Source of the DNA: CAYJEO01 sp964369355
GTDB taxonomy: Bacteria > Bacillota_I > Bacilli_A > RF39 > UBA660
Length of the DNA stretch: 8,414 bases
Direction of reading: 5' to 3'
Assembly: GCA_964369355.1 (NCBI GenBank)
Contig: CAYJEO010000036.1
Span: 1 to 8,414, forward strand
The notes beneath the pieces were generated by a model. That model had not been told where the DNA came from, did not search any database, and was given only the letters and a program-made list of their open reading frames with translations. Within the stretch, counting starts at the first letter, position 1, and the number at the start of each line of letters is the position of its first letter. Position numbers and translations under genes: made by a program. Shown here piece by piece: positions 1 through 4,979 of the stretch.

Positions 1-416
1 ATTTGTATTGTGGAACAGGGACAATAGGAATTTATTTATCAAAAAAAGTAAAAAAAGTAATAGGTATAGAATTATCTAATTCATCTATAAATGATGCAAT
101 AGAAAATGCTTTATTAAATAAAGTTTCAAATATAGAATTTATTTTAGGGGATGTTGCACGTGAACTACCAAAGTTAGAATATAAACCTAATAAAGTAGTT
201 GTAGACCCTCCAAGATCAGGATTAGATAAAGAAACAATAGAAGTATTAAATAACTTAGATTTAGAAAAATTAGTTTATGTATCATGTGATCCAGTTACTC
301 TAGCTCGTGATATTAAGTTATTAAATTATGATGTGGTATCAATAACTCCAGTTGATGTTTTTTCAAATACTTATCATATTGAAAATGTATGTGTATTAAA
401 AAATAAAGGAAATTAA
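1..416 (+). CDS. rlmD: 23S rRNA (uracil-C5)-methyltransferase, RlmD/TrmA family, C-terminal part
   Basis: This is the C-terminal part of a SAM-dependent RNA m5U methyltransferase. The frame is open at the left edge: bases 1-2 finish a codon, probably Asp, and the first full codon is at 3. The fragment opens on the SAM-binding loop LYCGTGTIG. It then shows GIE at the end of the next strand, the DPPRSG motif (fragment residues 68-73), the SCDP motif whose Cys95 is the family's catalytic nucleophile, and the terminal H-x-E (H125, E127). These are the RumA/TrmA/RlmD signature motifs in the right order. The N-terminal TRAM region and the first part of the catalytic domain lie outside the window. 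Family members in Gram-positive bacteria methylate U1939 and/or U747 of 23S rRNA, and the exact target cannot be told from this fragment. A terminator follows 110 bases after the stop. Confidence 0.93.
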   Translation, partial: LYCGTGTIGIYLSKKVKKVIGIELSNSSINDAIENALLNKVSNIEFILGDVARELPKLEYKPNKVVVDPPRSGLDKETIEVLNNLDLEKLVYVSCDPVTLARDIKLLNYDVVSITPVDVFSNTYHIENVCVLKNKGN

Positions 417-525
417 GAAGTTATTGTATATATTTAATTGAGATTAATATATTATTATTTATCATGTAAAACTAGAAATGTATTTAGACTAATTAGAAAA
501 AACAAATATGTAACTATATATGATT

Positions 526-554
526 AAAAAGAATTACTAAAAGTAATTTTTTTT
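526..554 (+). terminator. Rho-independent terminator after the methyltransferase gene
   Basis: The arms at 526-538 and 542-554 pair over 13 positions (core ATTACT/AGTAAT, one G-U pair at 531/549) around a 3-base AAA loop. The right arm runs straight into an eight-T tract at 547-554. The stem is AT-rich, as expected in this genome. It ends the upstream transcript immediately before the promoter of the next gene. The rest of the 417-577 gap shows no gene and no RNA that I recognise. Confidence 0.75.
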
Positions 555-562
555 GTTATAAT
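554..562 (+). promoter_or_regulatory. Extended -10 promoter of the pilin-LamG gene
   Basis: TGTTATAAT is a perfect extended -10 element (TGn plus TATAAT at 557-562). The -35 position, 17 bases upstream at 534-539, reads TTACTA, is weak and lies inside the terminator stem, so the extended -10 probably carries recognition. The predicted start, near 568-569, falls at the SD (AGGTGAT, 568-574) of the gene starting at 578. Confidence 0.65.
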
Positions 563-577
563 AAGATAGGTGATACT

Positions 578-1627
578 ATGAAAGCATTTACATTAATAGA
601 ATTATTAGCAGTTTTAGTTATATTAACTATTATAACACTTATTACAACTCCAATTGTGTTAAATATTATTGAAGATTCAAAACATTCATCTAACATTATA
701 GAAGTTGATATGATTGTAAAATCAGCAAATACTTTTTATGCTGCTTCAATGTTTGAAAACATTAAATTTGATGGTGATACAGAATTATATAATAGTTTAG
801 CACTTGACTCTAATAAACCAGAATATGGAAGTGTTAAAATTAACGAAGAAGGTAGTGTAACAGTTGCTGTCTACATAGATGAAATTTGTTATAATAAATT
901 TGTTAATAGTGAAGAGGTATTAGTAGAAAAAGATATAACTATAGAGCAATGTTTAAATAAAACAAGTGATGCAATAAATGATTATGTATTTAATGAAGAA
1001 CCTATAAATAATTGTTATAATGAATTATGTTTAGGAACTGGCAATGTTGTTGAAGATAACAAAATAGTTATGGAAGACAAAGTGGGATCTCAATATTATT
1101 TAGAACTTCCTTTAACAGTTAATTACGATATAGGTTTTACCATTGAATATACATTTAAAGCTGATAATTTAGATAAAAATGATTTAAATGTTACATATAA
1201 AGATATTCAATTATTAAGTTTAAGAACGGCTAATAATGCTGATGAACTTATCTTATTTTATAAATCTGATTCAACTTCACAATTTTCATTTTATTCAACT
1301 AATAATGGTTATTTAAGTGGTTCAGCATACACAGTTAATGGATTATCTTATAAAGCAAATGAGTTAAATGAAAAAATAATTACATTAACAGTAGTTTATA
1401 ATCCATATGATAACACTATTAGTCAATATGTAAATGGAAAGTTAAATAGAAGTGTAGTTATGCAAAAGAAAAAAACAGGTTCTGAAAATATAATCTTTAG
1501 AAATGGTAGATACAATACTAATCAAGCAGGTATTAGTGGGGAAGTTTATAGTGTGCGTATACACAACTATCCTTTATCAGAACAAACTTTATTAAATAAT
1601 TATGAAATAGATAAAAGTACTTATTAA
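578..1627 (+). CDS. Type IV pilin-like protein with C-terminal LamG/concanavalin-like domain
   Basis: The 349-aa protein begins with a class III (prepilin) signal, MKA|FTLIELLAVLVIL, with Glu at +5 and a hydrophobic helix to about residue 31. Prepilin peptidase would leave a leader of only three residues. The residue before the cut is Ala, not the usual Gly. Residues 32-140 are a pilin-like helical stalk and strand region. From about 158 to 345 there is a jelly-roll LamG/concanavalin A-like domain, recognised by FTIEYTFKA, ITLTVVYNP, the strand with YVNGKLN, and the family-typical ending GEVYSVRIHNYPLSEQTLLN. Four cysteines (104, 125, 146, 151) could form two disulfides. It is probably displayed outside the membrane through a pilus-like assembly or held by its N-terminal helix, binding sugar or protein. 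The ligand is unknown. SD AGGTGAT lies 3 bases before ATG. It is a single-gene unit with its own promoter and terminator, and no other pilus gene is visible. Confidence 0.85.
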   Translation: MKAFTLIELLAVLVILTIITLITTPIVLNIIEDSKHSSNIIEVDMIVKSANTFYAASMFENIKFDGDTELYNSLALDSNKPEYGSVKINEEGSVTVAVYIDEICYNKFVNSEEVLVEKDITIEQCLNKTSDAINDYVFNEEPINNCYNELCLGTGNVVEDNKIVMEDKVGSQYYLELPLTVNYDIGFTIEYTFKADNLDKNDLNVTYKDIQLLSLRTANNADELILFYKSDSTSQFSFYSTNNGYLSGSAYTVNGLSYKANELNEKIITLTVVYNPYDNTISQYVNGKLNRSVVMQKKKTGSENIIFRNGRYNTNQAGISGEVYSVRIHNYPLSEQTLLNNYEIDKSTY

Positions 1628-1640
1628 TATAAGTATTTTT
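1613..1640 (+). terminator. Terminator overlapping the end of the pilin-LamG gene
   Basis: The arms at 1613-1624 and 1629-1640 pair over 12 positions, with one G-U pair at 1617/1636, around the 4-base loop TAAT. The right arm ends in five Ts. The stop codon (1625-1627) lies in the loop, so the left arm is coding sequence (last residues S-T-Y). Confidence 0.7.
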
Positions 1641-1652
1641 AATTACCTTTAA

Positions 1653-1681
1653 TTGACCTACTTATTTTATTTATGTATAAT
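1653..1681 (+). promoter_or_regulatory. Sigma-A-type promoter of the five-gene operon
   Basis: TTGACC (1653-1658), a 17-base spacer and a perfect TATAAT (1676-1681). The expected start at about 1688 coincides with the first base of the SD (AAGGAAGTGA, 1688-1697) of the gene at 1701, giving a leader of about 13 bases. It is the only clear promoter ahead of the tightly packed genes 1701-3905. Confidence 0.8.
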
Positions 1682-1700
1682 TTAAATAAGGAAGTGAAGT

Positions 1701-2105
1701 ATGAAACTATTAAATACTGATATAAACGATGTAGTACTAGTAAGAAAAAAATTAATTAATAATAAAGTAAAAAGTAAAATGAAAAATAAAAATATTGATA
1801 ATATAAATTTAGCAATATATGCATCAATTTTAAATGAAACTTTTCATTATAACTATAAACAAAAACTACAAAAATCAAATCCATATTTATTTATATCAAT
1901 AAAAGAATTAATGTATTTATTTCAAAATGATTTTTTTGATTTAGAAAATGATATTGAATATATATTACAATTAGATAAAGTAGATAATACTTTAATAACA
2001 GAAGAATTGTTTAAACCAATATATGAACATTATTTATTAATTAAAAAATCAATTGAAGAAAAAATAGAATATAATATAATGAATGAAAATTCATTTATAA
2101 AGTAG
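1701..2105 (+). CDS. Hypothetical protein, 134 aa, first gene of operon
   Basis: I do not recognise this protein. It has no signal peptide, membrane segment or cysteine, so it is probably cytoplasmic. The N-terminal third is very basic, with a Lys-rich stretch at residues 16-30. The rest is predicted mainly helical, with amphipathic segments at about 64-77 (ISIKELMYLFQNDF) and 101-121 (EELFKPIYEHYLLIKKSIEE). The SD AAGGAAGTGA and a near-consensus promoter lie directly upstream, supporting this start and real expression. The stop TAG shares bases with the SD of the lipoprotein gene 7 bases downstream, so the two are probably translated together. A role linked to the lipoprotein is only an inference from position. 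Confidence 0.7.
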   Translation: MKLLNTDINDVVLVRKKLINNKVKSKMKNKNIDNINLAIYASILNETFHYNYKQKLQKSNPYLFISIKELMYLFQNDFFDLENDIEYILQLDKVDNTLITEELFKPIYEHYLLIKKSIEEKIEYNIMNENSFIK

Positions 2106-2112
2106 GTGAGTT

Positions 2113-2502
2113 ATGAAAAAAATAAGTATATTATTAATTTTATTATTAACAGGATGTAGTAGCGAAGTAAAAACATTAGAATGCACTATAACTACACCTT
2201 TACAAAATTCAACTGTAATATCAACAGTTTATTATGAATTTACAAATGATGAAATAACTAAATCTAGTTTAGTTACTAAATTAATAGGTGATATAAGTAG
2301 TATTTCGATAGAAGACTTAAATGAAACATGCAACACATATGAATATGCAACATGTGAAAGTGAAATAAATGACAATGAAGCAATACAAACTATTAATTAT
2401 GATATAGATAAAAAAATACCGGATGCTTTAAATAATGTAGAAAATATAAATTATGAAAATGTTAAGAATATGTATATAGATTACACATATGAGTGTAAAT
2501 AG
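2113..2502 (+). CDS. Small lipoprotein, DUF1307/YehR-like
   Basis: The 129-aa protein has a lipoprotein signal: MKK, a short hydrophobic run, then the lipobox LLTGC with Cys15 as the lipidated residue. The mature part would be about 115 residues anchored on the outer face of the membrane. It contains four cysteines, including Cys15 (also 24, 73, 81, 128), with a pattern of TLECTIT near the mature start, a C-x7-C pair in the middle, a NYDIDKK segment, and an ending of YTYEC-K. This layout resembles the small YehR/DUF1307-type lipoproteins common in low-GC Firmicutes, whose function is unknown. The match is by eye and tentative. The SD AGGTGAG (2104-2110) overlaps the stop of the previous gene. 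The stop TAG (2500-2502) overlaps the SD of the next, so it sits mid-operon. Confidence 0.8.
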   Translation: MKKISILLILLLTGCSSEVKTLECTITTPLQNSTVISTVYYEFTNDEITKSSLVTKLIGDISSISIEDLNETCNTYEYATCESEINDNEAIQTINYDIDKKIPDALNNVENINYENVKNMYIDYTYECK

Positions 2503-2510
2503 GAGAATTT

Positions 2511-3080
2511 ATGAAAAAAGTAGGTACAAAACAATTAGAAACTAAAAGATTAATATTAAGAAAATTTAATATAGAAGATGCAACTGATATGTATAATAAC
2601 TGGGGAAGCGATTATGAAACATCTAAAATGTTATTTTGGGATCAACATAAAAATGTAGAAGAAACAAAAGATTTAATTAAATTTTGGTTAAAAGAATATG
2701 AAGATGAAGATACTTATAGATGGGTAGTTGAGTTAAAAGACACAAAAGAAATAATAGGAAGTATTGATGTAGTTAAAAAAAATAGATTTGATAATACTTG
2801 TGAAATAGGTTATTGCTATGGTTCTAAATATTGGGGTAAAGGTTATGCAAGTGAAGCATTAAATGAAGTTAGTAAGTATTTGTTTAAAGAAGCTGAATTT
2901 AGATTAGTTGAACTAAAACATATATCAGATAATGTAGCAAGTGGTAAAGTAATGCAAAAATGTGGATTTAAATACGATGGTAATTTAAGAAAAAGAGCAA
3001 TTAATCCACAATTTAATAGAGTAAATGATTTATCTTATTACTCAAAAACATTAGAAGAATTTTTAAATGAAACAATTTAA
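2511..3080 (+). CDS. GNAT family N-acetyltransferase (RimJ/RimL-like)
   Basis: This 189-aa protein of the acetyltransferase_3 type uses acetyl-CoA to acetylate an amine, possibly a protein N-terminus, amino sugar or antibiotic. Features in order are the LETKRLILRKF opening (residues 9-19) typical of RimJ/RimL/YdaF relatives, the central strand IIGSIDVV (81-88), EIGYCYGSKYWGKGYASEAL (98-117) holding the acetyl-CoA pyrophosphate loop G-K-G-Y-A, and N141-V-A-S-x4-M-x-K-C-G-F (141-153), the conserved C-terminal motif. It is full length for the family, and the substrate is not predictable. SD AGGAG (2501-2505) lies 5 bases before ATG and overlaps the previous stop. The last 14 bases overlap a 57-aa membrane-protein gene. 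Confidence 0.93.
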   Translation: MKKVGTKQLETKRLILRKFNIEDATDMYNNWGSDYETSKMLFWDQHKNVEETKDLIKFWLKEYEDEDTYRWVVELKDTKEIIGSIDVVKKNRFDNTCEIGYCYGSKYWGKGYASEALNEVSKYLFKEAEFRLVELKHISDNVASGKVMQKCGFKYDGNLRKRAINPQFNRVNDLSYYSKTLEEFLNETI

Positions 3081-3240
3081 AAAATTAAATTTAAAACAAA
3101 AAATAATATTTACTTTAACTTTTATATCGGCAGTAATAGCAGATATAGCTTTATTTGCATTCAACAACATTTATATAGCCACTATATTTTATTTAATATT
3201 ATTAATACTAATTTATATAATAATCAAGGAGTCAAAATGA
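3067..3240 (+). CDS. Small two-helix membrane protein, 57 aa
   Basis: This short gene fills the otherwise empty space between the acetyltransferase and alkylation-repair genes. It starts with ATG at 3067, inside the end of the acetyltransferase gene (14-base overlap, other frame). It ends at TGA 3238-3240, in an ATGA overlap with the next start. The product has a basic N-terminus (MKQFKKLNLKQK), a first hydrophobic segment at about 13-32, a short NN turn, a second at about 35-53, and a KESK tail. This suggests a helical hairpin with both ends in the cytoplasm. A weak SD (AGAAG, 3053-3057) precedes it, and translational coupling at both ends supports a real gene. It is the only gene here ending in TGA. 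I recognise no family and its function is unknown. Confidence 0.72.
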   Translation: MKQFKKLNLKQKIIFTLTFISAVIADIALFAFNNIYIATIFYLILLILIYIIIKESK

Positions 3241-3905
3241 GAGAACATTTAATATCTTTAAAAGAAGAAAACTATAAAAAATTTATGGAAAAATTAATTC
3301 CTAATACTTCTAATATATTAGGAGTAAGAATACCTATTTTAAAAAAATTAGCAAAACAAATAATAAAAGAAGACTATAATACTTTTTTATATGAAGAAGA
3401 ATTATACTTTGAAGAAGTTATGATAAAAGGATTTATCATAAGTTATTTAAAAATAGATATAGAAGAAAAATTTAAATTAATAAAATGGTATTTGCCTAAG
3501 ATTACAAACTGGAGTTTATGTGATAGTTTTTGTTCTAGTTTGAAAATAAAAGAAGAACAACTATACTTTGAATTTATACAACAATTTATAGATAAGGGTG
3601 AATATGAAACAAGATATGTAGTAGTAACAATACTTGCGTCTTTTGTAAAAGAAGATTACATTGATAAATCTTTTGATATATTTGATAATATAAAATCAAA
3701 AGACTATTATGTTTCTATGGCAATAGCTTGGGCTATTTCTAAGTTTTTTACTAAATACAAGGATAAGACTTTAAAATATTTAAACAATAATAAATTGGAC
3801 ACTTGGACATATAATAAAGCATTACAAAAAATATTAGAAACTTCTAATATCGATAATGATACTAAATACCTAATAAAATCAATGAAAAAAAAACAAACGA
3901 ACTAA
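3237..3905 (+). CDS. DNA alkylation repair protein (AlkD-like, HEAT-like repeats)
   Basis: The 222-aa all-helical protein belongs to the AlkD/DNA_alkylation family. Members are HEAT-like repeat glycosylases that remove positively charged alkylated bases such as 3-methyladenine or 7-methylguanine. Visible signatures are LGVRIPILKKLAK (28-40), the EEVMIKGFII helix (59-68), NWSLCDSF (91-98), where W92 and D96 keep the W-x3-D spacing of AlkD's active-site pair, R126 in the YETRYVVV helix, MAIAWAISKFF (161-171), and W-TYNKALQKI (190-199). Start ATG 3237 overlaps the upstream TGA (ATGA), with GGAG (3228-3231) as SD. The last residues differ from the tail encoded by a second copy of this 3' end at 4873-4902: KKKQTN here against KK-stop there. 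This suggests the gene end was replaced by an insertion. A terminator stem overlaps the last codons. Confidence 0.92.
   Translation: MREHLISLKEENYKKFMEKLIPNTSNILGVRIPILKKLAKQIIKEDYNTFLYEEELYFEEVMIKGFIISYLKIDIEEKFKLIKWYLPKITNWSLCDSFCSSLKIKEEQLYFEFIQQFIDKGEYETRYVVVTILASFVKEDYIDKSFDIFDNIKSKDYYVSMAIAWAISKFFTKYKDKTLKYLNNNKLDTWTYNKALQKILETSNIDNDTKYLIKSMKKKQTN
3861..3890 (+). repeat. 30-bp direct repeat, left copy (inside alkylation-repair gene)
   Basis: This stretch matches 4873-4902 at 29 of 30 positions, the only difference being T3867 versus A4879. It codes for T-K-Y-L-I-K-S-M-K-K of the alkylation-repair protein. Similarity stops on both sides: upstream the gene body has no counterpart before 4873, and downstream the left copy continues into codons for K-Q-T-N. 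Confidence 0.9.
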
Positions 3906-3918
3906 TGTTTGTTTTTTT
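3887..3918 (+). terminator. Terminator overlapping the end of the alkylation-repair gene
   Basis: The arms at 3887-3898 and 3907-3918 pair perfectly over 12 bases, with ACAAAC/GTTTGT at the top and an A-run against a seven-T run. The 8-base loop holds the stop codon (3903-3905). It ends the five-gene operon. It lies just inside the left repeat, so it may have arrived with the inserted cassette. Confidence 0.85.
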
Positions 3919-3919
3919 G

Positions 3920-3948
3920 TTGACCTTTAAAATTTGTTTTTGTATAAT
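3920..3948 (+). promoter_or_regulatory. Sigma-A-type promoter of the KilA-N gene
   Basis: TTGACC (3920-3925), a 17-base spacer and TATAAT (3943-3948). The hexamers and spacing are identical to those of the promoter at 1653-1681. The predicted start is near 3955, next to the SD GAGGTGAT (3956-3963). It follows the preceding terminator by one base, so the cassette gene has its own transcription. Confidence 0.85.
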
Positions 3949-3967
3949 AAAATATGAGGTGATAAAC

Positions 3968-4873
3968 ATGAAAAAAGAAGCAAAACTTACTAAAACAGAA
4001 ATTGATGTAATAAATAATAAAATTGGGATATTGAAAATAGGAAGTATTAACTACATATCACTTACTGATTTAGCAAGATATCAAAATTCGTCAGAACCAT
4101 CTTTTACTGTGAAAAATTGGTTAAGAAAGATATCTACTATTGATTATGTAGGGTTGTGGGAACAAATAAATAATTTGAATTTTAATTTGGTCGAATTTAA
4201 CCAAATTAAAACTGAATATGGAAAAAACTCTTTTACAATGTCTCCAACACAATGGGTTAAAAGAACTGGTGCTATAGGAATTATTTCAAAAGGTGGTAGG
4301 TATAGTACGGGAACATTCGCGCACCCTGATATAGCTTTTGAATTTGCAAGCTGGCTTAGTCCTGAATTTAAATTATATTTAATAACAGAATTTGAAAGAT
4401 TAAAATCAAAAGAATCAATTAATGAAAAGATGGATTGGGAAGCAAACAGATTATTGTCAAAATTAAATTATGTTGTTCATACAGATGCTATCAAAACTTT
4501 TATAGTTCCTACACTGACTGAAAAACAAAAGAAATTTATTTACGCAACAGAGGCGGATGTATTAAATGTTGCATTATTTGGAATAACAGCTAAGGAATGG
4601 AGAGAAGAAAATAAAGTGGCTGACAAAAAAAGTAATATCAGAGATCATGCTAATATTTTACAGTTAGTTATTTTAAACAATTTACAAAACACTAATGCAG
4701 AATTGATGGAATTAAAAATTCCACAACATGAGAGATTAGTCAAACTAAATAATTCAGCAAAAAGACAAATGATAGCTTTAAATGGTAATAAAAATGTTAA
4801 AGAATTGGAAATATTACAAAAACAGGCAAATGCAATGAAAAATAACACAAAAGAACAAACATCACCAAAATAA
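3968..4873 (+). CDS. KilA-N domain DNA-binding protein
   Basis: The 301-aa protein has an N-terminal KilA-N domain at about residues 24-145. Its signature parts are INYISLTDLARYQN (27-40), the WLR at 51-53, a TRNxxxx-like central region, and GGRYSTGTFAHPDIAFEFASWL-x3-FKLYLI-EFERLK (109-146). The C-terminal half carries the conserved segment common in stand-alone KilA-N proteins, IYATEADVLNVALFGITAKEWR (191-212) with NIRDHA (223-228), ending in a helical Lys/Gln-rich tail. The domain is a DNA-binding module of phages, large DNA viruses and bacterial accessory genes, and its role in stand-alone bacterial proteins is unclear. No nuclease or integrase motif is visible. An in-frame ATG at 3905 was rejected as start because it lies in the terminator, upstream of the promoter. 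SD GAGGTGAT fits 3968. The conserved-motif stretch 4261-4380 has about 37% GC by hand count, above its surroundings. Confidence 0.92.
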   Translation: MKKEAKLTKTEIDVINNKIGILKIGSINYISLTDLARYQNSSEPSFTVKNWLRKISTIDYVGLWEQINNLNFNLVEFNQIKTEYGKNSFTMSPTQWVKRTGAIGIISKGGRYSTGTFAHPDIAFEFASWLSPEFKLYLITEFERLKSKESINEKMDWEANRLLSKLNYVVHTDAIKTFIVPTLTEKQKKFIYATEADVLNVALFGITAKEWREENKVADKKSNIRDHANILQLVILNNLQNTNAELMELKIPQHERLVKLNNSAKRQMIALNGNKNVKELEILQKQANAMKNNTKEQTSPK

Positions 4874-4902
4874 CTAAAAACCTAATAAAATCAATGAAAA
4901 AA
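4873..4902 (+). repeat. 30-bp direct repeat, right copy (relic of a gene end)
   Basis: It matches 3861-3890 at 29 of 30 positions. It begins on the last base of the KilA-N stop codon. In the frame of the alkylation-repair gene it reads T-K-N-L-I-K-S-M-K-K and meets TAG at 4903-4905, a plausible original end for that family. A terminator follows directly. Confidence 0.88.
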
Positions 4903-4935
4903 TAGACTATATTTAAACAAAAATATAGTTTTTTT
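4901..4935 (+). terminator. Terminator after the KilA-N gene
   Basis: The core arms at 4906-4914 and 4921-4929 pair perfectly over 9 bases (ACTATATTT/AAATATAGT) and extend through a G-U and A-U pairs. The loop is AAACAA, and T4929-4935 forms the U-tract. It adjoins the right direct repeat, so before any insertion it would have served the alkylation-repair operon. It now ends the KilA-N transcript. Confidence 0.8.
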
Positions 4936-4946
4936 ATGACAAAATA

Positions 4947-4955
4947 TGATATTAT
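4947..4955 (+). promoter_or_regulatory. Extended -10 promoter of rmlA
   Basis: TGATATTAT is an extended -10 (TGn followed by TATTAT at 4950-4955, five of six to consensus). There is no good -35 at the expected distance, since 4927-4932 reads AGTTTT within the terminator. The predicted start near 4962 lies just ahead of the SD AAGGAAGGTG (4964-4973). Confidence 0.5.
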
Positions 4956-4979
4956 TAAATAGTAAGGAAGGTGTTATAT

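Larger units (their letters stand above)
3861..4902 (+). mobile_element. Candidate single-gene KilA-N integration cassette between direct repeats
   Basis: Seen: two near-identical 30-bp direct repeats 1012 bases apart enclose a terminator, a promoter and one KilA-N gene. The repeat is the 3' end of a chromosomal gene. The right copy is followed by an in-frame stop (T-K-N-L-I-K-S-M-K-K, then TAG) and a good terminator, as a displaced original gene end would be. Inferred: a cassette of about 1 kb entered the gene's 3' end and supplied a replacement tail and terminator, as integrative elements that target gene ends do. No recombinase or transposase is encoded, so mobility would need help in trans, or the insertion may be a one-off. 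A 9-base inverted repeat (3905-3913 and 4854-4862) lies near both ends. Confidence 0.5.

Noticed and set aside
417..577. Possible riboswitch or small RNA in the gap after the methyltransferase gene
   Set aside because: Only the terminator and the extended -10 promoter are supported. The remaining AT-rich sequence shows no stable fold or known motif.
3238..3240. TGA read as Trp (mycoplasma code)
   Set aside because: All Trp positions checked use TGG and no other TGA interrupts a gene. Read-through here would add only four residues, so the standard code fits better.
3905..3967. In-frame upstream ATG at 3905 extending the KilA-N protein by 21 residues
   Set aside because: It lies in the terminator of the preceding gene and upstream of the -35/-10 promoter, with no SD. 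ATG 3968 has a strong SD and the typical KilA-N protein start.
4645..4848. Minus-strand 67-aa reading frame
   Set aside because: It is a shadow of the KilA-N gene, with no SD or promoter on that strand.
3861..4902. Classical insertion sequence with target-site duplication
   Set aside because: No transposase, no long terminal inverted repeats, and 30 bp is far longer than usual target duplications. An att-like core at a gene end fits better.
4971..4979. In-frame GTG at 4971 as the rmlA start
   Set aside because: The GTG is part of the SD (AAGGAAGGTG). ATG 4980 gives the standard RmlA N-terminus.
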